Assembly: GCA_030824275.1 (NCBI GenBank)
Contig: JAVBXY010000017.1
Location: 1-64,000, forward strand
Length of the DNA: 64,000 bases
Source of the DNA: Rhodocyclaceae bacterium
GTDB taxonomy: Bacteria > Pseudomonadota > Gammaproteobacteria > Burkholderiales > Rhodocyclaceae
Direction of reading: 5' to 3'
A model generated the notes under the pieces. That model saw only the letters and a program-made list of their open reading frames with translations, did no database searches and was not told where the DNA came from. Each line of letters begins with the position of its first letter. Position 1 is the stretch's first letter. This document shows positions 1 to 9,054 of this stretch, piece after piece. The position numbers were made by a program, and so were the translations under genes.

Positions 1-81
1 GGGTTCCAGCTTGGGCATCTGCGTCTGCGCCGCCACGGTCAGGGCGAAGGCAGAAAGCAGTACGGGAATCAGGCGGCGCAT
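1..81 (-). CDS. Secreted small protein, N-terminal fragment (possibly DUF2782)
   Basis: The window edge cuts this gene, so only the first 27 codons are visible. They read as a signal peptide (MRR, then a hydrophobic LIPVLLSAFALTVA stretch, then AQTQMPKLEP), which implies export to the periplasm. A short secreted protein with this kind of start, known as DUF2782, often sits next to polA in betaproteobacteria, so that identity is a guess from context and from the proline-rich beginning. It lies on the same strand as the LOG-family gene, downstream of it, and could be co-transcribed. Confidence 0.55.
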   Translation of the reverse strand, partial: MRRLIPVLLSAFALTVAAQTQMPKLEP

Positions 82-115
82 GGCGTTGTCCTTGGGGGTT
101 TCGGGCAAGTTTATC

Positions 116-856
116 TCAAAGGTTGAGCAGAAGCTCGTGCTCTTCCGGCAGGCGGTCGAAGCCCCTTGCCTCGTAATGGTCGAAGATGGCGGCGACGACA
201 CGCTCGGGCTCGTCAATGACCTGGATCAGGTCCATGTCCTCAGGATTGATCATACCTTCGCGGACCAGCTGGTCGCGAAACCAGTCGAGCATGCCGCGCC
301 AGAAGTCCGAGCCGACGAGGATCAGGGGAATGCGCGGGCTCTTGCCGGTCTGGATCAGGGTCAGCGCTTCCAGCAACTCGTCCAGCGTGCCGAAACCGCC
401 GGGCATCACCACATAGGCCGCCGCCACCTTGACGAACATGTACTTGCGGGCGAAGAAGTGGCGGAAGCTCTGCGAGATGTCCTGATAGTGATTGGCCTTC
501 TGCTCGTGGGGCAGCTGGATGTTGAGGCCGATGGACAGGCTCTTGCCTTCGAAGGCACCCTTGTTGGCCGCCTCCATGACGCCGGGGCCGCCGCCGGAAA
601 CCACCGAGAAGCCGGCGTCGGACAGCAGGCGGGCAATCTCTTCGGTCAGCCGGTAGGTTTCCGAATCCTTGGCGACGCGGGCGCTACCGAAGATCGACAC
701 CGCCGGTCGTATCGAGGCTAGCCGCTCGGTCGCCTCGACGAACTCTGCCATAATGCCGAACACCCGCCAGGCCTCGCGGGCGCTGGTGGCGGCCTGTGTT
801 GGCGGCGTCGCGTCGGCGCCGACCATTCCCCTCGGCAATTTGTTTTTCTCGTTCAT
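116..856 (-). CDS. LOG-family (TIGR00730) Rossmann-fold nucleotide hydrolase
   Basis: A 246-residue cytosolic protein of the LOG/lysine-decarboxylase-like family. Characterised members release the base from nucleoside 5'-monophosphates (cytokinin riboside 5'-monophosphate phosphoribohydrolase). The family hallmark PGGFGTLDE is present, as is an upstream GGGPGVMEAANKGA nucleotide-binding loop. The start MNEKNKLPRG is chosen because it lies 15 bases from the divergent polA start; a longer reading to 925 would run into polA. Bacterial substrates outside cytokinin makers are poorly known, so the precise substrate is left open. Confidence 0.85.
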   Translation of the reverse strand: MNEKNKLPRGMVGADATPPTQAATSAREAWRVFGIMAEFVEATERLASIRPAVSIFGSARVAKDSETYRLTEEIARLLSDAGFSVVSGGGPGVMEAANKGAFEGKSLSIGLNIQLPHEQKANHYQDISQSFRHFFARKYMFVKVAAAYVVMPGGFGTLDELLEALTLIQTGKSPRIPLILVGSDFWRGMLDWFRDQLVREGMINPEDMDLIQVIDEPERVVAAIFDHYEARGFDRLPEEHELLLNL

Positions 857-871
857 TCCTTCGATCTCTCC

Positions 872-3595
872 ATGCCCACGCTTCTGCTCGTCGACGGCTC
901 GTCCTACCTGTACCGGGCCTTCCACGCTCTCCCCGATCTGCGCAATTCGGCGGGCGAGCCCACCGGCGCGATCCGTGGCGTGTTGTCGATGCTGCGCGTT
1001 CTTGAAGCCGACTATAAGTCAGATTACAAAGCCGTGGTGTTCGATGCCAAGGGCAAGACCTTCCGCGACGACTGGTATCCGCAATACAAGGCCCATCGGC
1101 CGCCGATGCCCGAGGAACTGGCCGCGCAGATCGCGCCGCTGCACGAGTGCATCCGCGCCGCCGGCTGGCCGCTGCTGATGATCGAGGGCGTCGAGGCCGA
1201 CGACGTGATCGGCACCCTGACCGTCCATGCCGCCGCCGCCGGGATTGAGAGCGTCGTCTCCACCGGCGACAAGGATCTGGCACAGCTGGTGAATCCGCAG
1301 GTCAGGCTGGTCAATACGATGAGCAACGAAGTACTCGACGAGGCCGGTGTACTGGCCAAGTTCGGCGTGCCGCCGGAACGCATCGTCGACTACCTGGCCC
1401 TGGTCGGCGACACCGTGGATGGTGTGCCCGGCGTGGCCAAGGTGGGGCCGAAGACGGCGGTGAAATGGCTGACGCAATACGGCTCGCTGGATGGCGTCGT
1501 CGCCCATGCGGACGCCATCGGCGGCGCCGTTGGCGAGAATCTGAAGAAGCATCTGGATTTCCTGCCTCTGGGCAAGAAGTTGGTCACCGTCGCCTGCGAT
1601 GTGCCGTTGCCGCAGGTGGTGGCCGATCTGACGCCACAGGCGCCGGACACGGAGGCATTGAAGACGCTGTTCACCCGGCTGGAGTTCAAGGGCTGGCTGA
1701 AAGAGCTTTCCGGCGGCGTAAGCAAAGAATCCGTCGCCGTAGCGCCGGAGCCGACTTTTTCGGCGATCAACGAACTCGACCGCGCCAGCTACGAATGCAT
1801 CCTCGAAGCGGCACAACTCGACGCCTGGCTCGCCCGTCTCGATACTGCTTCGCTGGTGGCGCTCGATACCGAAACCACCGGTCTCGACCCCATGCTGGCA
1901 CAACTGGTGGGCATTTCCTTCGGTTTGCGTGATGGCGATACCGTGCGCGCTGCCTACCTGCCGCTGGGCCACATCTATGCCGGTGCGCCGACCCTGCTGC
2001 CCTTTGATGACACGCTGGCCAAGCTCAAACCCTGGTTGGAGGCGGCGGAAAAGCCCAAGCTCGGCCAGCACCTGAAGTACGACCGCCACATCTTCGCCAA
2101 CCATGGCATCCGCCTCGCCGGCGTGGTCGAGGACACGCTGCTCGAATCCTATGTGCTGGAATCGGACAAGCCCCACGACCTCGGCTCGCTGGCTGCACGC
2201 CACTGCGGCCTGAAGACCCTGTCCTACGACGACATCACCGGCAAGGGCGCTAATCGCATTTCCTTCGCCCAGGTGGAGGTCGCCCGCGCCGCCGAATACG
2301 CCGCCGAGGATGCCGACTGCACCCTGCGCGTGCATGAAGCCCTGCGTCCGCGCCTCGCTACTGAGCCGGCGCTAGAAGCCTTGTATCGCGACCTTGAATT
2401 GCCGGTCGCCGATCTGCTCTTCCGCATCGAGCGCAATGGCGTACTGATCGATGCCGCCCTGCTGGCGAAGCAGAGCGACGAACTGGGCCGCAAGATGATG
2501 GCCCTGGAACTGGAAGCGCAACAACTCGCTGGCCAGCCCTTCAACCTGAATTCGCCCAAGCAGCTGGCCGAAATCCTGTTCACCCAGCAGGGCCTGCCGG
2601 TGGTGAAAAAGACGCCCTCGGGCGGCCCCTCCACCGACGAAGAAGTGCTGGAGAAGCTGGCCGAGGACTACCCGCTGCCGAAGACTATTCTCGAATTCCG
2701 CAGCATGGCCAAACTCAAGGGCACCTACACCGACAAGCTGCCGAAGATGATCAACCCGGCCACGGGCCGCGTGCACACCAGTTTCGGCCAGGCGGTGGCC
2801 GTCACCGGGCGCCTGTCGTCCAATGATCCGAACCTGCAAAACATCCCCATCCGCACCGCCGAAGGCCGCCGCATCCGTTCCGCCTTCGTCGCCGGCCCCC
2901 ATCGCCGTATTGTCAGCGCCGACTATTCGCAGGTCGAGTTGCGCATCATGGCCCACCTCTCCGACGATCCGCGCCTGCTGGAAGCCTTCGCCCAGGGTGA
3001 GGACGTGCACCGCGCCACTGCCGGCGAGGTCTTCGGCCTGACGCCCATCGAAGTCACCAGCGAACAACGCCGCGCCGCCAAGGCCATCAACTTCGGCCTC
3101 ATCTACGGCATGAGCGCCTTCGGTCTGGCCAAGCAGATCGGCGTCGACCGCATCGCTGCCCAGGCCTACATGGACCGCTACTTCGCCCGCTACCCCGGCG
3201 TCGCCCGCTACATGGAAGAAACCCGCGCCGGCGCCCGCGACAAGGGCTATGTCGAGACCGTCTTCGGTCGCCGCCTGTGGTTGCCGGAAATCAAATCGTC
3301 CAACGTCGGCCGCCGCCAGGGCGCCGAACGCGCCGCCATCAACGCGCCCATGCAGGGCACCGCCGCCGACCTGATCAAGCGCGCCATGCTGGCCGTGCAG
3401 GGCTGGCTGGGCGCCAACGCCATGCAGACCCTGCTGGTCCTCCAAGTGCACGACGAACTGGTGCTGGAAGCACCGGAGGCCGAAATCCCCGCCCTGCGCG
3501 AAATGCTGCCCAAGCTGATGGGTGGCGTCGCCAAGCTCAAAGTGCCGCTGCTGGTGGAAGTGGGCGTCGGTGCCGACTGGGACGCGGCGCATTAA
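872..3595 (+). CDS. polA: DNA polymerase I
   Basis: A 907-residue DNA polymerase I that fills gaps and removes RNA primers in replication and repair. Three domains are visible. The N-terminal 5'-nuclease begins MPTLLLVDGSSYLYRAFHAL and spans about residues 1-290. The 3'-5' exonuclease carries its acidic DTETTGLDP motif near residue 332, so proofreading is probably active. The polymerase domain has the RRAAKAINFGLIYG finger helix, motif A DYSQVELRI near 684 and motif C VHDELV near 860. Length is close to the E. coli enzyme (928). It diverges from the LOG gene. Confidence 0.97.
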   Translation: MPTLLLVDGSSYLYRAFHALPDLRNSAGEPTGAIRGVLSMLRVLEADYKSDYKAVVFDAKGKTFRDDWYPQYKAHRPPMPEELAAQIAPLHECIRAAGWPLLMIEGVEADDVIGTLTVHAAAAGIESVVSTGDKDLAQLVNPQVRLVNTMSNEVLDEAGVLAKFGVPPERIVDYLALVGDTVDGVPGVAKVGPKTAVKWLTQYGSLDGVVAHADAIGGAVGENLKKHLDFLPLGKKLVTVACDVPLPQVVADLTPQAPDTEALKTLFTRLEFKGWLKELSGGVSKESVAVAPEPTFSAINELDRASYECILEAAQLDAWLARLDTASLVALDTETTGLDPMLAQLVGISFGLRDGDTVRAAYLPLGHIYAGAPTLLPFDDTLAKLKPWLEAAEKPKLGQHLKYDRHIFANHGIRLAGVVEDTLLESYVLESDKPHDLGSLAARHCGLKTLSYDDITGKGANRISFAQVEVARAAEYAAEDADCTLRVHEALRPRLATEPALEALYRDLELPVADLLFRIERNGVLIDAALLAKQSDELGRKMMALELEAQQLAGQPFNLNSPKQLAEILFTQQGLPVVKKTPSGGPSTDEEVLEKLAEDYPLPKTILEFRSMAKLKGTYTDKLPKMINPATGRVHTSFGQAVAVTGRLSSNDPNLQNIPIRTAEGRRIRSAFVAGPHRRIVSADYSQVELRIMAHLSDDPRLLEAFAQGEDVHRATAGEVFGLTPIEVTSEQRRAAKAINFGLIYGMSAFGLAKQIGVDRIAAQAYMDRYFARYPGVARYMEETRAGARDKGYVETVFGRRLWLPEIKSSNVGRRQGAERAAINAPMQGTAADLIKRAMLAVQGWLGANAMQTLLVLQVHDELVLEAPEAEIPALREMLPKLMGGVAKLKVPLLVEVGVGADWDAAH

Positions 3596-3618
3596 ATACG
3601 CTTCGACGGAGAATCGCA

Positions 3619-4665
3619 TTGAAGATATTGGTGGTCAAACGCGACAAGATCGGCGACATGTTGCTGACAACGGCAGTTCTCACTTGGCTGCGCCAAGCTC
3701 TCCCACACGCTGAAATTCACGTCCTGGCCAATGACTACAACAGTTGGGTTCTTATCGGTAACCAGGATGTCAATCAAATGTGGTCCGTGCCTCGCCTACG
3801 TTCGAACGGGCGATTTTCCCTAGGAGATATTTGGCGTTCAGTCGTAACTATTCTGCGCCTGCGTCGCTTGAAGTTCGACTGGGTTCTTGTCGGCAATGGA
3901 GAAGAATCTCCGCGAGCGATCAAACTCGGGCTGTCCGTCCAAGGAAAACAGACCGTTGCATATTGTGAATCATCTTCATGCTATTCCGCCCTCTCTCATC
4001 CCTTACCGATCCCTCAGTATCTGCATGAGACCCGACGTCTTGCCGAATTGGCCGCACCAATCGGGCTTTTGGTGCCAATGCAACTACCACCACCGCACTA
4101 TGTGCTGCCGACATCGGGTTTGGCTTTTACCACTGCCTGGTTAGCAGCCCAAGGGCTATCAGCATTCGGCTACATGGTGCTCGGGTTGGGTGCGCGGCGT
4201 GCAAAAAAACAGCCAACGACTCGACAGGTCCTGGACTGGTCCGCTCATGCGGCTCAGAACTGGGGATTGAAAACAGTATTCATGTGGACTCCCGGCAAGA
4301 GCGACGATCAAAACTATCCGGGAGACGATGAGATTGCTGAACCGGTACTCACAGCGGGTAGCCCTCACATCATCCCCTTCCGCGGCCCACTGCACGAGGC
4401 TATTGCGCTGATATGGCAGGCGCGCTCATCCCTGTTTCCCGATAGCGGCCTCATGCACTTTGCTGCTGCAAGCCCAGGCGGCGTGCTCGGGTTTTTTGCG
4501 GAACGCGAGGCTTCGCCATCACCTGATCAGTGGGCACCTGTCGGTCCGCGATCACGCTGGGTTGAGGCACAGCATAAAGTGGCCGACCTGACCGATGCGC
4601 AGGTACTTGGTCCCCTGGGCGAACTGATCACCTCATTTCCAGGACTGCCCCATGCCGGCCAATAA
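3619..4665 (+). CDS. Glycosyltransferase family 9 (heptosyltransferase-like)
   Basis: A 348-residue GT9 enzyme, the family that adds heptose or related sugars from ADP-sugars to the lipopolysaccharide inner core at the cytoplasmic face. It opens with the typical LKILVVKRDKIGDMLLTT strand and loop. The C-terminal part has FPDSGLMHFAAASPGG, the GT9 nucleotide-sugar site. The start is a TTG preceded by ACGGAGA; an upstream extension of the frame lies wholly inside polA and is rejected. It is the first gene of the surface-glycan locus and converges with the DUF4254 gene 8 bases away. The acceptor sugar is unknown. Confidence 0.82.
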   Translation: MKILVVKRDKIGDMLLTTAVLTWLRQALPHAEIHVLANDYNSWVLIGNQDVNQMWSVPRLRSNGRFSLGDIWRSVVTILRLRRLKFDWVLVGNGEESPRAIKLGLSVQGKQTVAYCESSSCYSALSHPLPIPQYLHETRRLAELAAPIGLLVPMQLPPPHYVLPTSGLAFTTAWLAAQGLSAFGYMVLGLGARRAKKQPTTRQVLDWSAHAAQNWGLKTVFMWTPGKSDDQNYPGDDEIAEPVLTAGSPHIIPFRGPLHEAIALIWQARSSLFPDSGLMHFAAASPGGVLGFFAEREASPSPDQWAPVGPRSRWVEAQHKVADLTDAQVLGPLGELITSFPGLPHAGQ

Positions 4666-4673
4666 CCCTCTGG

Positions 4674-5303
4674 TTATGCCTCTGTGGCGGTACCGTAGAG
4701 ATATGGGTTCAACGTCGGATCGTTGTACATTTTGAACTGCCGATAAATCTTGTAATAGCTTTGGCCATTGCGGCAGTCCGCCAGAAGCTGATCAAAGCAG
4801 ACTGCAAGATCATCCCTCTGTTCGCTTAATCGGGCTTGTTTCAGGGAGCAGGAGTCGATATGCGTCGCGTCGACGTCGGTTCGTTGCAGTTGCAGCCCCA
4901 TGTGGAATATTTTCAGGGAAAGAATCGACATGCGGTCGATCATGCTGCCGGCGGTTTCGCTATTCAGGCGAGCCCCATCGCTGCGGCTTATTCCGGTCAA
5001 TGAGGACAAGATACATTCGTCGATATTTTCGATCGCATTGTTTCTGCTCTGGTTGTATCGATCAATAGCACGTTTGTTGGCAGCTATGTCGCCATCAGAA
5101 ACATTAGTCCGGCGCGCCAAATCCTCCTCATCCCAAAGCAGGTTATTAAAGCGGTGATTGAGTTCGATAAAATTCCAGACACCTTGGTCAAACTCATGCT
5201 CGCCGGACCTGGCCCAGGTTCGTACCGAAGTACATTTCGTGTGAAACGTCACGATGTCAGAGGACTTAAGGAACTGCACGGTATTCTTCATGGATAAGTT
5301 CAC
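4674..5303 (-). CDS. DUF4254 family protein
   Basis: A 209-residue soluble, mostly helical protein matching DUF4254 in its characteristic pieces: a central DRMSILSLKIFHM helix, the segment SEQRDDLAVCFDQLLAD, and the ending KIYRQFKMYNDPTLNPYLY. The biochemical role is not established; the family is found repeatedly inside glycosyltransferase and surface-polysaccharide loci, as here. The GTG start at 5303 overlaps the stop of the upstream methyltransferase (GTGA), suggesting translational coupling; an ATG at 5291 is the alternative. Base composition is visibly more AT-rich than the flanking housekeeping genes. Confidence 0.78.
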   Translation of the reverse strand: MNLSMKNTVQFLKSSDIVTFHTKCTSVRTWARSGEHEFDQGVWNFIELNHRFNNLLWDEEDLARRTNVSDGDIAANKRAIDRYNQSRNNAIENIDECILSSLTGISRSDGARLNSETAGSMIDRMSILSLKIFHMGLQLQRTDVDATHIDSCSLKQARLSEQRDDLAVCFDQLLADCRNGQSYYKIYRQFKMYNDPTLNPYLYGTATEA

Positions 5304-6007
5304 GGCACGGGGGTGATAGGGCGCAGCACAGGACGTTTGCGCGCGACGACCTGGATCTGCGCCAGGGCCTCGCGGCCAGTCTGGTCAAGCGGGACTCCAT
5401 GACGGACAGCATGGTTCTCGATTGATCGTTTGATTTTCTCGCCAATGAGTGGCAGGCGGCGGCCGATGCTGCGCAACAACTTCAAGCTACGCGGCATTTT
5501 CGAGACGACCTGGCCTGGATGCAAGCGCAGTCGGTGATCGTAGCCGGCATCCTGTATTTCGGCCGAAATCACTTCGCATTCCGGAAGAGCCCGCACCAGC
5601 TCACCGATATCGAATGAAACACTCGACCAGGTCGTGTCGCGATCCAGGCGAAACGTGGTTTTGTGGTCGCGATTGAACCTGCTCGGCCAGATCCCCTGCT
5701 CGTAGAGATCTTCTTCCGGCACCACAACGACGAGATAGCCACCTGGCTTCAGCAGCGACCACCACTCCAACAAGGCGGCTGGGGGCGCGCGCATGTGCTC
5801 CAGGCAGTGGCTGCTGTGAACGGCGTCATAGGCCGCCTGTGGGCGGCAGCGAGAAATTACATTGGCATCGCCGTGTTCGAGATCGAACGGCTCAGCCCAG
5901 GCGCATACCAAGTCCGAGCCGGCACCGATATCGATGACGCGGCCGGAAAGGTATTTGCTGGCGAACTCGGGGCCACGCAGCAGGCTGGTTTTTTGTGCTT
6001 CTTTCAT
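5300..6007 (-). CDS. Class I SAM-dependent methyltransferase (glycan locus)
   Basis: A 235-residue methyltransferase with the SAM-binding motif VIDIGAGSDLVCAWA, an acidic post-strand (FDLEHGD) and the typical HCLEHM and LLKPGGYLVVVVPEE segments. Position between glycosyltransferase genes suggests that it methylates a sugar or lipid-linked glycan, but the substrate is not visible in the sequence. ATG at 6007 is preferred over a TTG four codons upstream. It is divergent from msbA, with the promoter region between about 6008 and 6177, and is translationally coupled to the DUF4254 gene. Confidence 0.82.
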   Translation of the reverse strand: MKEAQKTSLLRGPEFASKYLSGRVIDIGAGSDLVCAWAEPFDLEHGDANVISRCRPQAAYDAVHSSHCLEHMRAPPAALLEWWSLLKPGGYLVVVVPEEDLYEQGIWPSRFNRDHKTTFRLDRDTTWSSVSFDIGELVRALPECEVISAEIQDAGYDHRLRLHPGQVVSKMPRSLKLLRSIGRRLPLIGEKIKRSIENHAVRHGVPLDQTGREALAQIQVVARKRPVLRPITPVP

Positions 6008-6177
6008 TGCAATCGTCAAAAATTGTTTGGTTGTTTCGACGAACCCCGCATCCCCGGGCCGCCGCCAACCCCATATCCATCGACGGGGAACTTGGCATTT
6101 TAGCTAGGTTCATCAAACTTCCATCGGTATACTGCCGGCACTCCCGTTTGCAGCCAACCGCATTGGAATCTCCCGCC

Positions 6178-7917
6178 TTGCCCGACAATCGCACACTCTT
6201 TTTCCGTCTGCTGGGCTATGTGCGTCCTCATTGGAAGGGCTTTGCCCTCGCATTGGCGGCCACGGCGGTTGCGGCGGCGACCGAGCCCCTGTTTCCTGCA
6301 CTGCTCAAACCCTTGCTGGATAACGGTTTCGTTTCTGGCGGAAGTGAGTGGCTGGTCTGGATGCCCCTTGCCGTCGTCGGTATTTTTGTCTTGCGAGGAC
6401 TCACTGGCTTTCTGGCATCTTACGGCATGTCGTGGGTTGCCAATCGCGTCATCACCGATCTGCGCCGACTGATGTTCGAGCGCCTGGTGCACATGCCGAC
6501 CAGTTACTTCGATGCGCACTCTTCCGCAGTACCGATAACCAGAATTGCTTATGACGTAAACGGGGTAGCCGGAGCTGCCACATCGGTTCTTACGGTTCTC
6601 ATCCGCGACTCACTTTCGGTTATCGGCCTAGTCAGCTGGTTGCTCTACCTGAACTGGAAGCTGACCTTGCTTAGTCTTGCAGTGATGCCCCTGATCGGCC
6701 TGGTCACAAAGGCCTTCTCAGGCCGCTTGCGAAAGCTGTCCCTTGCTGTCCAGGACGGCATGATGCAAATGAACCAAGTGTTGCAGGAGTCCATCAAGGG
6801 CCAGAAGGTTGTCAAGATATTCGGTGGCGAAGACCATGCCGTTACGCGATTTTCCAACGTTAACAACGCAATTCTTGGATATGGTCGGCGCCAGGCAGCA
6901 GCAGCAGCGGCCATCGTTCCTATTACACAAATCTTCGCCTCGATCGGACTGGCCATCGTGATCTACGTAGCAATGCATCAGACGGCGGAAAACGAAACAA
7001 CTGTCGGTGGGTTTGTTTCCTTCATTACCTCAATGCTGCTGCTGCTTGCCCCACTTAAGCATCTGGCGGACATCAATGCGCCCTTGCAACGAGGGTTGGC
7101 GGCTGCGGAAAGCGTGTTTCGCATGCTCGACGAAATACCCGAGGTCGACACCGGCAGCATCGATCTCGGCCGCGCTCACGGTGAAATCGAATTCGACGCA
7201 GTTAGTTTGCGCTATGTAGCTGGCGAGCGTGATGCACTGAGCGGCATCGACCTGTGCATCCGTCCTGGTGAAACGATTGCCTTGATCGGCCCTTCAGGCG
7301 GTGGGAAGTCGTCGCTGGTGAATCTTGTTCCACGCTTCTACCACCCGAGTACGGGGCAGATTCGAATCGACGGCCACGATACGGCGTCGCTGACATTGCA
7401 GTCGCTGCGCGCCAACATCGCCCATGTCGGCCAGGACGTCTTCCTTTTCGACGACACGGTGACCGCCAACATCGCCTACGGCAGCATGCGGGGTGCGACG
7501 CGTACCGAAATTGAAGCGGCGGCGAGGGCGGCCCATGCGCTAGAGTTCATCGAACAGCTTCCCTATGGTTTCGATACCTTGGTCGGCGAAAACGGGACGC
7601 GCCTTTCCGGTGGACAGCGTCAGCGCATTGCCATTGCTCGGGCGATTCTGAAAAATGCTCCTATCCTCATTCTCGATGAAGCAACCTCGGCACTCGATAA
7701 CGAATCCGAGCGCCATGTTCAAGCTGCGCTCGAAGAGTTGATGCGTGGGCGCACCACGCTGGTAATTGCCCACCGTCTCTCTACCATTGAACATGCGAAC
7801 CGGATTGCCGTACTGTCCCAAGGGCGGATTGTCGAACTGGGGACGCATGCCCAGCTGCTGGAAAAGGCGGGGCTCTATGCCAGTCTCTATCGCATGCAAT
7901 TTGTCGAAGTGTCATGA
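6178..7917 (+). CDS. msbA: Lipid A/core flippase, ABC transporter MsbA
   Basis: A half-size ABC exporter of 579 residues (MsbA is 582 in E. coli) that flips lipid A-core to the periplasmic face of the inner membrane. A six-helix membrane domain is followed by the ATPase: Walker A GPSGGGKSS near residue 372, signature LSGGQRQR near 474, Walker B ILILDEATSALDNESE near 496, and H-loop AHRLSTIE. The TTG at 6178 is the best start because homology begins with the NRTLFFRLLGYVRPHWKG segment; a second in-frame TTG at 6163 is possible and no strong ribosome site is visible. It overlaps the next gene by ATGA. Confidence 0.92.
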   Translation: MPDNRTLFFRLLGYVRPHWKGFALALAATAVAAATEPLFPALLKPLLDNGFVSGGSEWLVWMPLAVVGIFVLRGLTGFLASYGMSWVANRVITDLRRLMFERLVHMPTSYFDAHSSAVPITRIAYDVNGVAGAATSVLTVLIRDSLSVIGLVSWLLYLNWKLTLLSLAVMPLIGLVTKAFSGRLRKLSLAVQDGMMQMNQVLQESIKGQKVVKIFGGEDHAVTRFSNVNNAILGYGRRQAAAAAAIVPITQIFASIGLAIVIYVAMHQTAENETTVGGFVSFITSMLLLLAPLKHLADINAPLQRGLAAAESVFRMLDEIPEVDTGSIDLGRAHGEIEFDAVSLRYVAGERDALSGIDLCIRPGETIALIGPSGGGKSSLVNLVPRFYHPSTGQIRIDGHDTASLTLQSLRANIAHVGQDVFLFDDTVTANIAYGSMRGATRTEIEAAARAAHALEFIEQLPYGFDTLVGENGTRLSGGQRQRIAIARAILKNAPILILDEATSALDNESERHVQAALEELMRGRTTLVIAHRLSTIEHANRIAVLSQGRIVELGTHAQLLEKAGLYASLYRMQFVEVS

Positions 7918-9026
7918 ATATCCTTCATACGGAAGCCTCCTGTGGGTGGGGAGGACAGGAAATTCGCATCTTGGAAGAAGCCAGCGGGCTGATCGCGCGT
8001 GGGCATGACGTACGTATCGCCTGCCCGTCTCATGCGCGGCTGTTCACCGAAGCCGGTCGCTTCGACGTACCGGTGGTGGCCTTGCCGATCGAGTTCAAAA
8101 CATGGGCCGGCTTTACCGCTCTGCGGCACTTTCTGTTGCAGCACTCGTTCGACGTTCTCAATACCCACAGTTCAGCCGACTCATGGCTGGGAGGACTGGT
8201 CTGTGCCAGCCTGGAGCAGGCGCCGGCCATCATCCGTACCCGACACATATCCGCCCCGGTATCGGGCAATCTACTCAATCGATGGCTCTATCGGCGTGCA
8301 GCTCGGATCGTGACCACAGGCGAAAGCCTGCGCCAACAGCTGCTGCAGAGCCTGGAGCTCGATCCAGCCAGGGTCGTCTCGGTGCCGACCGGCATCGATA
8401 CACTTCGCTTCATGCCGGCGGACAAGGCGGGCGCCAAGCAGAAGCTGGGCCTCGATCCGCAGCGACTGGTGGTCGGCATCGTCGCCACGCTGCGCAGTTG
8501 GAAGGGCCATAGCTATCTTCTGGATGCGTTTGGCCAGCTTGATCGTTTGGATACCCAGCTCCTGATTGTCGGTGACGGCCCCCAACTCCCGTCAATCCGG
8601 GAGAAGATCGCCGCTCTAGGAATCGCCGACCGTGTCATGCTGGCTGGCCAGCAGACCAATCCGGAGATGTGGCTCCAGGCCATGGATGTCTTCTGTCTTC
8701 CTTCCTATGCCAACGAAGGAGTACCGCAGGCGCTTGTTCAGGCAATGATGTGCGGGTTGCCGATCGTCACGACTCCCGTGGGAGCCATCCTTGAAGCAGT
8801 CGACGATGCGCAATCGGCCCTGGTTGTTCCGCCCAGAAATGCTGCCTCGTTGGCTGCCGCCATCCGACGCCTTCTCGATGATCCGTCCTTCAGTAGTTGC
8901 CTCGGAGTCGCAGCCCGGACAGTCGCCGTGGAGTGCTTCTCAAAAGTGGCGATGCTGGATCAGATGGAAAGCATTTTCCTAGAAGCGCGGCGAACGCCTT
9001 CGGCGGTGCCTTCGCCAAAGTCATGA
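7914..9026 (+). CDS. Glycosyltransferase family 4
   Basis: A 370-residue GT-B glycosyltransferase. It starts MNILHTEASCGWGGQEIRIL, the glycine-rich acceptor-side loop of GT4 enzymes. The C-terminal donor-binding domain carries VVGIVATLRSWKGHSYLL, LIVGDGPQ and the EGVPQALVQAMMCGLPIV segment with the catalytic-site glutamate region. It probably adds a sugar to the LPS core or a polysaccharide repeat; donor and acceptor are unknown. The start overlaps the msbA stop as ATGA, so the two genes are probably translated together. Confidence 0.85.
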   Translation: MNILHTEASCGWGGQEIRILEEASGLIARGHDVRIACPSHARLFTEAGRFDVPVVALPIEFKTWAGFTALRHFLLQHSFDVLNTHSSADSWLGGLVCASLEQAPAIIRTRHISAPVSGNLLNRWLYRRAARIVTTGESLRQQLLQSLELDPARVVSVPTGIDTLRFMPADKAGAKQKLGLDPQRLVVGIVATLRSWKGHSYLLDAFGQLDRLDTQLLIVGDGPQLPSIREKIAALGIADRVMLAGQQTNPEMWLQAMDVFCLPSYANEGVPQALVQAMMCGLPIVTTPVGAILEAVDDAQSALVVPPRNAASLAAAIRRLLDDPSFSSCLGVAARTVAVECFSKVAMLDQMESIFLEARRTPSAVPSPKS

Positions 9027-9054
9027 CCGCTTCGCTATTGATATCGGCCCGGCG

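Noticed and set aside
1019-2335. 438-codon antisense frame inside polA
   Set aside because: No recognisable domain; polA is intact on the other strand.
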